Below are positions 1 to 5,949 of a stretch of 6,743 bases of DNA, one piece after another. Origin of the DNA: Frankiales bacterium (GTDB lineage Bacteria > Actinomycetota > Actinomycetes > Mycobacteriales > SCTD01); contig JAODNQ010000059.1 in NCBI GenBank assembly GCA_025464695.1, positions 1 through 6,743 on the forward strand. The letters run 5' to 3'. Each line of letters opens with the position of its first letter. Within the stretch, counting starts at the first letter, position 1. Both the position numbers and the translations under genes were made by a program. Under the pieces are notes generated by a model, which was given only the letters and a program-made list of their open reading frames with translations, was not told where the DNA came from and ran no database searches.

Positions 1-1
1 C

Positions 2-1072
2 CACGGTGAGCACCCGGTGTCGGTCGGCCTCGTCGTGTGGGGCACCAGCGCCATGCGCACGGCCGGCGACGACATCGCCGAGGCGCTGTGGCTGCTCGGC
101 GTCCGGCCGGTGTGGGACCAGGCGTCGCGCCGGGTCACGGGCCTCGAGCTGGTCTCCCGCGAGGAGCTGGGCCGGCCACGGGTCGACGTCACGCTGCGGA
201 TCTCCGGCTTCTTCCGCGACGCGTTCCCGCACGTGGTGACCCTGCTCGACGACGCCGTGCAGCTGGCGGCCGAGGCGCAGGAGGACGACAACCCGCTGCG
301 GGCGCACGTCGAGGCCGACGTCGCCGCGGGTGCCTCGCGTCGGCAGGCGACGTCGCGCATCTTCGGCAGCAAGCCGGGGGCGTACGGCGCCGGCCTGCTC
401 CCGCTGATCGACAGCCGCGACTGGAAGACCGACGCCGACCTCGCCGAGGTCTGGGCCGTCTGGGGCGGCTACGCCTACGGCAAGGGCCTGGACGGCGTGG
501 GCGCGCGCGGCGACATGGAGCGGGTCTACAAGCGCGTGCAGGTCGCGGCGAAGAACCAGGACACGCGCGAGCACGACATCATGGACTCCGACGACTACTT
601 CCAGTACCACGGGGGGATGGTCGCGGCGGTCCGGCACCTGACCGGCGTCTCGCCGGACGCGTACGTCGGCGACAGCGCCGTCCCCGACACCGTGAAGACG
701 CGCACCCTGCAGGAGGAGACGCACCGGGTGTTCCGCGCCCGCGTGGTCAACCCCAAGTGGATGGCGGCGATGCGCCGGCACGGGTACAAGGGCGCCTTCG
801 AGATGGCCGCGACCGTCGACTACCTGTTCGGCTACGACGCGACCGCCGGCGTCGTCGAGGACTGGATGTACGAGAAGCTCACGAGCGCGTACGTCTTCGA
901 CGAGACGAACCGCGAGTTCCTGCAGAAGAGCAACCCGTGGGCGCTGCGCGGCATGGCCGAGCGGCTGCTCGAGGCGGCCGAGCGCGGGCTCTGGGAGTCG
1001 CCGTCCCCGGAGGCGCTGCAGGGGCTCACCGACACCTACCTGCAGCTCGAGGGAGACCTCGAGGACCGGTAG
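2..1072 (+). CDS. cobN: Cobaltochelatase subunit CobN, C-terminal part (5' end outside window)
   Basis: This is the last ~356 residues of CobN, the large subunit of the ATP-dependent cobaltochelatase that inserts cobalt into hydrogenobyrinic acid a,c-diamide in the aerobic (late-cobalt) cobalamin pathway, in the cytoplasm with AAA+/MIDAS partner subunits. The frame is open from base 2, so the true start lies upstream; family members are about 1,200 residues or longer. Recognisable conserved stretches are [13 protein letters not shown] near the left edge, [14 protein letters not shown] (about codons 117-130 of the fragment), an aromatic/His patch [10 protein letters not shown], and a C-terminal region with [16 protein letters not shown] followed by [18 protein letters not shown]. 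It ends at TAG 1070-1072 with no sign of damage. No other cobalamin gene is visible, so this may be the edge of a cob cluster lying to the left. Family assignment rests on remembered CobN sequence; I am confident. Confidence 0.95.
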   Translation, partial: HGEHPVSVGLVVWGTSAMRTAGDDIAEALWLLGVRPVWDQASRRVTGLELVSREELGRPRVDVTLRISGFFRDAFPHVVTLLDDAVQLAAEAQEDDNPLRAHVEADVAAGASRRQATSRIFGSKPGAYGAGLLPLIDSRDWKTDADLAEVWAVWGGYAYGKGLDGVGARGDMERVYKRVQVAAKNQDTREHDIMDSDDYFQYHGGMVAAVRHLTGVSPDAYVGDSAVPDTVKTRTLQEETHRVFRARVVNPKWMAAMRRHGYKGAFEMAATVDYLFGYDATAGVVEDWMYEKLTSAYVFDETNREFLQKSNPWALRGMAERLLEAAERGLWESPSPEALQGLTDTYLQLEGDLEDR

Positions 1073-1096
1073 TCCGAAGGCCCCCGTCCCCGCGAG

Positions 1097-1135
1097 CGTC
1101 AGGGTGTGGTCACGTCGTACGGCGTGTCCCTGACG
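1097..1135. terminator. Long dyad between convergent genes, possible bidirectional terminator
   Basis: CGTCAGGG (1097-1104) pairs perfectly with CCCTGACG (1128-1135). Inside lies a near-palindrome, CACGtCGTACGgCGTG (1111-1126), whose only non-Watson-Crick pair is a T-G wobble. The whole can fold as one hairpin with an asymmetric internal loop. It sits 24 nt after the cobN stop, in the gap between two convergent genes, which is where a shared terminator is expected. There is no T-tract on either side, so a classical intrinsic terminator is not shown; actinobacterial terminators often lack a strong U-tract. A protein-binding dyad is an alternative. Confidence 0.45.
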
Positions 1136-1168
1136 ATCCGCGGAAGATCGCGGCGGCCGGCCCCGACA

Positions 1169-1197
1169 GGCAGCGCCCGGCAGCGCTCTCGGCAGCG
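1169..1197. repeat. Three direct copies of GGCAGCG in the cobN/peptidase gap
   Basis: GGCAGCG occurs at 1169-1175, 1179-1185 and 1191-1197, with starts 10 and 12 nt apart. No gene is supported in 1073-1239; apart from this and the dyad at 1097-1135 I see only GC-rich sequence there. The spacing is close to one helical turn, but a chance origin in GC-rich DNA is just as likely. Confidence 0.3.
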
Positions 1198-1239
1198 TGC
1201 CCGGCGGCCCGGCCGTCGGCGCGGGCCTGCTCCAACCCC

Positions 1240-1259
1240 TCAGCGCCCGTCGGCGCTGA
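1240..1259 (-). terminator. Perfect hairpin over the stop codon of the M15 peptidase gene
   Basis: TCAGCGCC (1240-1247), loop CGTC (1248-1251), GGCGCTGA (1252-1259) form a perfect 8-bp stem with a four-base loop. The stem includes the TGA stop codon (1242-1240, minus strand) and the last codons of the gene. It could end minus-strand transcription, or stop read-through from cobN. There is no T-run after it on the minus strand, so the role is inferred from structure and position only. Confidence 0.4.
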
Positions 1260-2100
1260 AGTGCATCCAGTCCTTGCTGCTCGTCCAGGTCCCGCCCCAG
1301 GTCCAGCCGACGGCCGCGAACGCCCGGACCGCCGGACCGTCGTCGAGGTGCATCCCCGGCCGCACGTCGCGCCGGTCCCGGTACGCGCTCGCCAGCTCCG
1401 GGAGGACGAGGTCGCGCTTCACCTGCGGGTTCTGGAACGGGTCGAGGTCGACGGCGAGCCCGTAGGCGTGGGAGGAGAAGCGCTTCTGCCCGCGGGCAGC
1501 GCGGCAGACGTAGCCGGCGGTCAGGTTCCCGTCCCCGGTGGGCGCCGCCTCCATTTCCGCGGTCGTCGGCAGGCGCAGCTCCTCGATCGGGAAGCCCGCC
1601 GACCACAGCCGGTGGAACACCCCGAGCACGTCGTCCGCGACCTTCGCCGCGACCACGATCTCTCCGGTGTGCGCTCGGCCGTCGAAGCCGCGGAAGGCGA
1701 CCCGGAGCAGGCGCAGGTCGGCGAGACCGACCGGACAGGCAGGAGACCAGGTGCTGCCCATGCGCGCCCGTACGGCGGCGTCGACCGGGAGGACGCGGCC
1801 GGCCCAGTGGCCGCCGGGCGGCGGGGGCAGCAGGTCGCGCGTGGGCAGGCTGCGTCGGCGCAGGACGGCGGGGGTGTCGAGCACCCGGCCGAACCCGTCG
1901 GGGCGCAGGGGCAGGGGCGAGGCGCCGACGGTCCAGGCGGGGGACGGGGAGGGGGACGGCGAAGGCGCGCGGGACGGCGAGGCGGGCGGTGGTGCGACGA
2001 CGACCGAGGGGGCGGCGGACGGCCCCGCGACCGGTCGGTCCGGCGGCCCTCCGCAGGCCGCCACCGCGCACAGCAGCAGCGGGAGGAGCAGGCGACGCAC
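1240..2100 (-). CDS. M15-family (VanY-like) peptidase lipoprotein
   Basis: A 286-residue exported zinc peptidase of the M15 family, whose members cut D-Ala-containing peptidoglycan stem peptides (carboxypeptidase or endopeptidase). Residues 1-16 are a lipoprotein signal: RR, a leucine-rich core and a lipobox-like AVAAC with the modified Cys at 16, so the protein should be anchored outside the membrane. Residues ~20-56 are a Pro/Ser-rich linker. The catalytic domain fills the C-terminal half: TGEIVV (145-150), SSHAYGLAVDLDP (209-221) giving zinc ligands His211 and Asp218, and DWMHFS (277-282) giving His280. Asp277 stands where many relatives have Asp or Glu before the MHF motif, so the site looks intact. 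The start is GTG at 2100, the only near start after an in-frame stop (the upstream gene's TAG at 2121-2119). A GGAGGG directly abuts it, which is unusually close. It lies 18 nt after the methyltransferase gene and is probably co-transcribed with it. Exact bond specificity is unknown. Confidence 0.88.
   Translation of the reverse strand: MRRLLLPLLLCAVAACGGPPDRPVAGPSAAPSVVVAPPPASPSRAPSPSPSPSPAWTVGASPLPLRPDGFGRVLDTPAVLRRRSLPTRDLLPPPPGGHWAGRVLPVDAAVRARMGSTWSPACPVGLADLRLLRVAFRGFDGRAHTGEIVVAAKVADDVLGVFHRLWSAGFPIEELRLPTTAEMEAAPTGDGNLTAGYVCRAARGQKRFSSHAYGLAVDLDPFQNPQVKRDLVLPELASAYRDRRDVRPGMHLDDGPAVRAFAAVGWTWGGTWTSSKDWMHFSADGR
1939..1980 (-). repeat. Ser-Pro repeat in the lipoprotein linker
   Basis: Codons 41-54 of the M15 peptidase gene encode a run of Ser-Pro units (SPSRAPSPSPSPSP), written in DNA as short repeats of the GGGGAC/GACGGC type on the + strand. 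Such linkers commonly hold a catalytic domain away from the membrane anchor. Being a simple repeat, its length may vary between strains. Confidence 0.7.
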
Positions 2101-2118
2101 CCCTCCAGGCTCGCACGC

Positions 2119-2736
2119 CTACCCGCGGCGCACGGCGTGCACGACCACGTCCTCGACGGTGCCGGACGCCGAGGCGTGCGGCGCGGCCCCGGGCCTCGGG
2201 CGGACCTCCGCGACGCGCACCTCGAAGACGTCGAGGTCCAGGTCGCCGACGACCTGCTCCGGGGTGGCGAACAGCGGAAGCCCTTCGAAGGGGGTCCCCG
2301 TGAGCGTCGCGGCGTGCGACGGCGCGTGGGCGACGAGCAGCAGGTGTCCGTCCGGGGCGACCGCCGCCGCGAGCCTGGCGTGGACGGCGGGCCGGGTGTC
2401 GCCCGCGGGGTGCAGGAAGCAGGCCGACACGAGGTCGAAGGTCGCCGCCGGCGGGCTCCAGGTCAGGACGTCGTGGTGCTGCCACGCGACCTGCAGGCCA
2501 CGCTCCTGGCCGCGTGCCTCCGCCCGGGCCAGGACCACGCGCGACAGGTCGGCGGCGGTGACGGTCCAGCCGCGGGAGGCCAGCCACAGGGCGTCGCCCC
2601 CCTCCCCGCACCCGACGTCCAGCGCCCGCCCGGCGGGCAGCTGGCCGACCTCCTGCACCAGTGCCGCGTTGGGCTCCCCGCTCCACCCCCCGGCGTCGCC
2701 CTGCCGGTACCGCTCGTCCCAGGCCTGCTCGCTCAT
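2119..2736 (-). CDS. Class I SAM-dependent methyltransferase
   Basis: A 205-residue cytoplasmic methyltransferase with a complete Rossmann-type SAM-binding core. It opens with AWDERYRQGDAGGWSGEPN (5-23), a pattern seen in TehB-like and related small-molecule methyltransferases. Motif I is LDVGCGEGGDA (39-49), followed by the acidic end of strand 2 at VTAADLS (59-65) and the FDLVSACFLH region (100-109). The substrate cannot be read from the sequence. ATG 2736 was chosen because relatives begin with this WDERY segment almost at once; ATG 2751 (five codons earlier) is possible, and neither has a clear ribosome site. The open frame continues to 3126, but that part runs antisense to the regulator gene and has no family-like sequence. 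The gene is divergent from the XRE-cupin regulator and followed after 18 nt by the M15 lipoprotein gene. Regulation by the neighbouring repressor is likely but inferred. Confidence 0.88.
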   Translation of the reverse strand: MSEQAWDERYRQGDAGGWSGEPNAALVQEVGQLPAGRALDVGCGEGGDALWLASRGWTVTAADLSRVVLARAEARGQERGLQVAWQHHDVLTWSPPAATFDLVSACFLHPAGDTRPAVHARLAAAVAPDGHLLLVAHAPSHAATLTGTPFEGLPLFATPEQVVGDLDLDVFEVRVAEVRPRPGAAPHASASGTVEDVVVHAVRRG

Positions 2737-2818
2737 CACGTCGTGTCCCATGCGGCGCACCGTGCAGCAGGTGCTGCCGTCGTGACAACTCCTGTTGCCG
2801 TACCGGCAAACTGCGGCC
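2737..2818. promoter_or_regulatory. Divergent promoter region between methyltransferase and XRE-cupin genes
   Basis: These 82 bp must hold promoters for both directions. Rightward, GTGACA (2782-2787) resembles a -35 box and CAAACT (2807-2812) is a weak -10-like hexamer; transcription from it would start near 2819, the GTG of the regulator, suggesting a leaderless mRNA. Leftward boxes are not clear. No good ribosome-binding site precedes either start. Promoter boxes are tentative. Confidence 0.45.
2795..2809. promoter_or_regulatory. Candidate operator, TTGCCG-N3-CGGCAA inverted repeat
   Basis: TTGCCG (2795-2800) and CGGCAA (2804-2809) are perfect inverted half-sites around TAC. The site ends 9 nt before the regulator's GTG start and overlaps the likely promoter. 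This is the expected size and place for an operator bound by a dimeric XRE-type regulator, so autorepression is a reasonable inference. Symmetry and position are seen; binding is not shown. Confidence 0.55.
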
Positions 2819-3385
2819 GTGGAGGAGACCCTCACCGGCGTCGGGCCCCGGCTGCGCATGCTGCGCCTGGCCGGCGGCGCGACGCTCGCGGACCTCGCCG
2901 CGACGACGGGCATCTCCGTCAGCACCCTGTCCCGGCTCGAGTCGGGGCAGCGGCGCCCCACGCTCGAGCTGCTGCTGCCGCTCGCCCGGGCCCACCAGGT
3001 CCCGCTGGACGAGCTCGTCGACGCGCCCGAGACCGGCGACCCCCGCGTGCACGCCCGTCCCTTCGTGCGCGGCGGGGTCACGTTCCTGCCGCTGTCGAGA
3101 CGGCCCGGCGGCCTGCAGGCGTACAAGATGGTCGTCCCGGCAGGGTGGCCGGCCGAGCCGGACGAGCTGCGTGTCCACGAGGGCCACGAGTGGCTCTACG
3201 TGCTGTCGGGCACGGTCCGGCTGCTGCTCGGCGAGCACGACCTCCTGCTGCGCAGCGGCGAGGTCGCCGAGTTCGACACCCGCACGCCGCACGCGCTGTC
3301 CAACCCCGGGAGGCAGCCCGCCGAGCTGCTCACCCTGTTCGGGCCCCAGGGCGAGCGGATGCACGTGACGGCTCGGCCTCGCTGA
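2819..3385 (+). CDS. XRE-family transcriptional regulator with C-terminal cupin domain
   Basis: A 188-residue DNA-binding regulator. Residues 11-66 form an XRE-type helix-turn-helix (LRMLRLAGGATLADLAATTG, then ISVSTLSRLESGQRRPTLEL), the DNA-reading part. Residues ~100-175 form a small cupin barrel with HEGHEW (120-125) and a second histidine in TPHALSNPG (157-164), a likely ligand or metal pocket that senses a small molecule. GTG 2819 was chosen because it puts the operator-like palindrome (2795-2809) upstream. The earlier TTG at 2795 would make the palindrome coding and adds eight residues unlike the family. No ribosome site is visible, which fits a leaderless transcript. It is divergent from the methyltransferase gene and followed after 28 nt by the XdhC-like gene, so it may control both sides. 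Regulators of this architecture often act on nearby metabolic genes; the ligand here is unknown. Confidence 0.9.
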   Translation: MEETLTGVGPRLRMLRLAGGATLADLAATTGISVSTLSRLESGQRRPTLELLLPLARAHQVPLDELVDAPETGDPRVHARPFVRGGVTFLPLSRRPGGLQAYKMVVPAGWPAEPDELRVHEGHEWLYVLSGTVRLLLGEHDLLLRSGEVAEFDTRTPHALSNPGRQPAELLTLFGPQGERMHVTARPR

Positions 3386-3391
3386 GGGGCC

Positions 3392-3417
3392 GGAGGTCGG
3401 GCATGCTCGGCCCATGA
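3392..3417 (+). promoter_or_regulatory. Ribosome site plus four-codon micro-ORF leading into the XdhC-like gene
   Basis: GGAGG (3392-3396) is followed at 6-nt spacing by ATG 3403, which opens a micro-ORF of Met-Leu-Gly-Pro ending at TGA 3415-3417. That stop overlaps the XdhC-like start as ATGA (3414-3417). The same GGAGG is 17 nt from ATG 3414, too far for normal direct use. Translation of the XdhC-like gene may therefore depend on coupling from the micro-ORF. This is inferred from spacing alone; chance is possible. Confidence 0.4.
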
Positions 3418-3944
3418 CCTCCCCCGAGCACGGCGCACCCGGCCACGTGCACGACGCCGCCTGCGCGGCCGCCCACGGCGAGCTCGACCTGCCGGCCGAC
3501 CCGCGTCGCCTCGTCCTCGTGTTCGACAGCCCGGTGGCCCGCGAGTGCGCGGTCCTCGCCGAGCGGCTCGGCTGGCCGGTGACCCTGGTCGACCCGGACC
3601 CGGCGCGCCAGGGGGTGCCCCGCGTGGCCGACGCCGACGTCGACGCCGGCAGCGACGTCGTCGTGTGCGACCACGAGCGCGAGGAGCTGGGCGACCTGCT
3701 GGCCGAAGCCCTGTCCCTGCCTGTCCGCTGGGTCGGCGTGATGGGCTCGCTGCGCCACACCGCTCCGCACGTCGAGGCGCTGCGCGCGCGGGGTGTGTCG
3801 GACGCCGACATCGCCCGGGTGCACCGCCCGATCGGGCTCGACGTCGGGTCGAGGACGCCGCCGGAGATCGCCCTGTCGACCGTGTGCGGGCTGCTCGCCG
3901 ACCGGAACGGCCGCCCGGGCGGCCCCTTCCCGACCTCGTCCTGA
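3414..3944 (+). CDS. XdhC-like protein, C-terminal Rossmann domain only
   Basis: A 176-residue protein matching the C-terminal (XdhC_C) Rossmann-like domain of XdhC, the chaperone that binds molybdenum cofactor and passes it to xanthine dehydrogenase and related hydroxylases. The signature is clear: [20 protein letters not shown] (105-124), then [20 protein letters not shown] (124-143) and [12 protein letters not shown] (144-155). The start of the Rossmann fold, [22 protein letters not shown] (33-54), has lost the glycine-rich GGGHV-type turn of standard members. The N-terminal XdhC_CoxI domain is missing; full-length proteins run about 250-350 residues. No molybdenum hydroxylase gene is in view. 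It lies 28 nt after the regulator gene and 53 nt before the DUF1348 gene, on the same strand. Whether it still serves cofactor delivery is uncertain. ATG 3414 is the only nearby start, and translation may be coupled to the preceding micro-ORF. Confidence 0.85.
   Translation: MTSPEHGAPGHVHDAACAAAHGELDLPADPRRLVLVFDSPVARECAVLAERLGWPVTLVDPDPARQGVPRVADADVDAGSDVVVCDHEREELGDLLAEALSLPVRWVGVMGSLRHTAPHVEALRARGVSDADIARVHRPIGLDVGSRTPPEIALSTVCGLLADRNGRPGGPFPTSS
3909..3924. repeat. Perfect 16-bp palindrome at the end of the XdhC-like gene
   Basis: GGCCGCCCGGGCGGCC is a perfect palindrome within the last codons (NGRPGG), 20 nt before the stop. As RNA it can form a six-pair stem with a CCGG loop. It might dampen transcription into the DUF1348 gene or be a by-product of GC-rich coding sequence. 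Confidence 0.4.
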
Positions 3945-3997
3945 CCCTGCTCCGACCCGCAGCCGCCCTGCCCCTCCCGCGACCCCTGGAGCACCGC

Positions 3998-4450
3998 ATG
4001 CGCCCGCCCGTGCCGCCCTTCACCGCCGAGACCGCCGCCCAGAAGGTGCAGGCCGCCGAGGACGCCTGGAACAGCCGCGACCCCGAGCGGGTGGCCGCGG
4101 CCTACACCGAGGACACCGTCTGGCGGAACCGGTCGGAGTTCGTCACCGGGCGGGCGCAGGTGCAGGAGTTCCTGACCCGCAAGTGGGAGGCCGAGCGCGA
4201 CTACGCCCTGCGCAAGAGCCTCTGGGCGTTCACCGACGACCGGCTCGCCGTCCGCTTCCAGTACGAGTACCGGGACGCGCTGGGGCACTGGCACCGGGCC
4301 TACGGCAACGAGAACTGGGAGTTCGACGCCGACGGCTACATGGCGCGCCGCGAGGCGAGCATCAACGACGTCCGGATCTCCGAGCGGGAGCGGCGCATCG
4401 TCGGGCCCCGTCCGGAGTCAGAGCGCGGCGTGGACCTCCCGCTGGAGTAG
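3998..4450 (+). CDS. DUF1348 / SnoaL-like (NTF2-fold) protein
   Basis: A 150-residue small soluble protein of the DUF1348 family in the NTF2/SnoaL-like superfamily, a cone-shaped alpha+beta fold used as a ligand pocket or small enzyme. Family marks are [19 protein letters not shown] (21-39) with VWRNRSEF (41-48), the middle block [20 protein letters not shown] (56-75), and [20 protein letters not shown] (102-121) running into INDVRI (122-127). Length is normal and the domain looks whole. The biochemical function of the family is not established; relatives are usually annotated only by fold. ATG 3998 is preceded by GGAG (3988-3991) at 6-nt spacing, a good ribosome site. It is the last gene of the rightward run, 53 nt after the XdhC-like gene. 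Its final 33 bp overlap, tail to tail, the end of the oppositely directed flavoprotein gene. Confidence 0.9.
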   Translation: MRPPVPPFTAETAAQKVQAAEDAWNSRDPERVAAAYTEDTVWRNRSEFVTGRAQVQEFLTRKWEAERDYALRKSLWAFTDDRLAVRFQYEYRDALGHWHRAYGNENWEFDADGYMARREASINDVRISERERRIVGPRPESERGVDLPLE

Positions 4451-5680
4451 GCGCCCGGCGAGGTGCTCGACGACGTGGCGCGCGTCCTCGCCGACACCGC
4501 TCATCCGCGCCGACCCCCACGTCCACTGCCAGGTCAGGCCGACGAAGCAGACGTCGGGGTCGGGCGTCACGCCGCGCCGGTGCAGCACCTGCCCGCGCTC
4601 GTCGAGCACGGGCACGTGCAGCCAGCTGTGGTCGGGGCGGAAGCCGATCGACCAGACCACGCTGGTGATGCCCGAGCCCTCGAGCCGCAGCGACGTCGGC
4701 TCGACGTCGGGCTGCCACACGGGCACGTAGCGCGGCTCGGTCGGGACGTCGAGGCCCTGCTCGGCCACGAACTTGTCGACGAGGTCCTTGACGGCCTCGC
4801 TGGTCTCGTCCGCGGAGTCCAGGGAGCGCCGGAGGTCCGAGCGGAACCGCAGCTGCCCGTCCGTGAGGCCGGTCAGCTGGCCGTACAGCTGCATGCCGTC
4901 CCGGGCGAAGGCGCGCAGGTCGATGTCGCGGCCGCCGTCGCGCCCGGTGACGTAGTGGTTCGCGCGGGCGGCCTCGCCGTCGCGGGTGGTCCGCTGGTCG
5001 GCCGTCGTCGCGTAGTAGCCGATCTCGTCGAGCCAGGCGACCACGTCCTTGCCGCGGTAGCGGCGGGCGACCCGCGGGGCGTCGCCCAGGCACAGGTGCA
5101 CGCGCCGTCCTGCCAGGTGCAGGTCCTCGGCGATCTGGGCGCCCGACTGCCCGCTGCCGACGACGAGCACCTCGCCGGGCGGGAGCTGCTCGGGGTTGCG
5201 GTAGTCCTGGGAGTGCAGCTGCACGAGCCCGGCCGGCAGGTCCGCGGCCCACGACGGCACGACCGGCACCTGGTAGCAGCCGGTCGCGACGACGACGGCG
5301 TCGGCCGTGAGGTCCCCCTCCGACGTCGACACTGCGAAGCCCTCCCCGGTCCGGCGCAACGAGCGCACCCGGACGCCCTCGTGCACGGGCGGGTCGAAGC
5401 TCGCCACGTAGCGGTCGAAGTACGCGACGATCTCGTCCTTGACCATGAAGCCGACGGGGTCGTCGCCGTCGTAGGGGAAGCCCGGCAGCCGGCACTGCCA
5501 GTTCGGGGTGACGAGGCAGAAGCTGTCCCAGCGGGAGGACCGCCACTCCTGCGCGACCCGGTCCTTCTCGAGGACCACGTGCTCGATGCCGCGGTCCTTC
5601 AGGTGCCAGCTGGTGGACAGGCCCGCCTGCCCCGCGCCGACGACCACGACCGGCACGTGCCGGCCGGCGAGCAGGCTCAC
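4418..5680 (-). CDS. MSMEG_0569-family flavin-dependent oxidoreductase
   Basis: A 420-residue FAD/NAD(P)H flavoprotein related to single-component flavin monooxygenases. An N-terminal dinucleotide fold has GAGQAG (15-20) and the strand-end acidic residue in VVLEKDR (35-41); the second nucleotide-binding turn is GSGQSG (175-180) after VVVATG (129-134). [10 protein letters not shown] (154-163) resembles the monooxygenase motif around HSxxY. The C-terminus has [20 protein letters not shown] (343-362) and a final [20 protein letters not shown] (379-398), which closely recalls the MSMEG_0569 (TIGR04046) family. The substrate is unknown. It starts at GTG 5680, whose GTGA overlaps the stop of the MSMEG_0570-type gene, so translation is probably coupled; no independent ribosome site is evident. 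It is the last gene of the leftward operon, and its stop lies inside the DUF1348 gene. Family identification is from memory but supported by the neighbour. Confidence 0.88.
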   Translation of the reverse strand: MSLLAGRHVPVVVVGAGQAGLSTSWHLKDRGIEHVVLEKDRVAQEWRSSRWDSFCLVTPNWQCRLPGFPYDGDDPVGFMVKDEIVAYFDRYVASFDPPVHEGVRVRSLRRTGEGFAVSTSEGDLTADAVVVATGCYQVPVVPSWAADLPAGLVQLHSQDYRNPEQLPPGEVLVVGSGQSGAQIAEDLHLAGRRVHLCLGDAPRVARRYRGKDVVAWLDEIGYYATTADQRTTRDGEAARANHYVTGRDGGRDIDLRAFARDGMQLYGQLTGLTDGQLRFRSDLRRSLDSADETSEAVKDLVDKFVAEQGLDVPTEPRYVPVWQPDVEPTSLRLEGSGITSVVWSIGFRPDHSWLHVPVLDERGQVLHRRGVTPDPDVCFVGLTWQWTWGSARMSGVGEDARHVVEHLAGRLLQREVHAAL

Positions 5681-5949
5681 GCCTCGACCCGGACGACGTC
5701 GGCCGGGGCGTAGCGGGCCGCGGCGAGCTCGACGGCCTGCAGCGACGCCGCGGCCATGCTGCACGGGAACCCGTACCGCTCCTGCACCCGCGAGCTGGCG
5801 ATGCCCAGGGCGACGCGGCTGCGCGACAGCACCTCCGACACCGGGTGCTCCGTGCCGGGCGGGAGGTGCTCGTGCACGACGAGCGAGGGGCTGTAGCAGC
5901 GCAGGACGCGGTCGTCGGGGAAGCGCAGCGTGAACGTGGTCTCGGGCAC
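5677..5949 (-). CDS. MSMEG_0570-family nitrogen starvation response protein
   Basis: A 90-residue protein with the marks of the MSMEG_0570 family (TIGR04042): PETTFTLRFPDDRVLRCYSP (2-21), SLVVHEHLPPG (22-32), then a helical half with SRVALGIASSRVQERYGFPC (44-63) and a final short strand DVVRVEA. Full length for the family. It has no signal peptide, membrane segment or recognised catalytic site. The family is known from conserved clusters with nitrilases, an MSMEG_0569-type flavoprotein, a radical SAM protein and an AIR-synthase-like protein, and is named for a nitrogen-starvation link; its molecular role is not known. GTG 5949 is the start: it overlaps the hydrolase stop by one base (TAGTG) and has a weak AAGG ribosome site about 10 nt upstream. 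Its stop overlaps the flavoprotein start by 4 nt. These overlaps argue for coupled translation and fixed stoichiometry. Confidence 0.88.
   Translation of the reverse strand: MPETTFTLRFPDDRVLRCYSPSLVVHEHLPPGTEHPVSEVLSRSRVALGIASSRVQERYGFPCSMAAASLQAVELAAARYAPADVVRVEA

Noticed and set aside
1106..1465. Possible small + strand gene after cobN
   Set aside because: Most of it is antisense to the catalytic domain of the M15 peptidase, with Arg/Ser/Pro-rich sequence and no ribosome site.
1538..2785. A 415-codon + strand open frame opposite the peptidase and methyltransferase
   Set aside because: Ser/Arg/Pro-rich shadow spanning two real minus-strand genes, without domain-like sequence.
2795..2818. 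TTG 2795 as the start of the XRE-cupin regulator
   Set aside because: It would place the inverted repeat inside the coding region and add residues not typical of the family; GTG 2819 fits a leaderless start better.
2737..3126. N-terminal extension of the methyltransferase in the same open frame
   Set aside because: It lies antisense to the regulator gene and the divergent promoter, and the family begins with the WDERY segment right after ATG 2736.
37..3417. A 1,126-codon open frame on the + strand
   Set aside because: It crosses cobN, the antisense of two minus-strand genes and the regulator, is dominated by Arg/Gly/Ala/Pro, and matches no family. It is a GC-driven shadow; only its last four codons (the micro-ORF at 3403) are of interest.
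4463..5713. A 416-codon + strand open frame opposite the flavoprotein gene
   Set aside because: It is the antisense of a clearly conserved gene, with Val/His/Arg-rich composition and no recognisable motif.
5681..5764. Upstream extension of the flavoprotein frame to 5764
   Set aside because: It overlaps the MSMEG_0570-type gene, is Arg/Gly-rich, and the dinucleotide fold starts right after GTG 5680, which shows a classic GTGA overlap.
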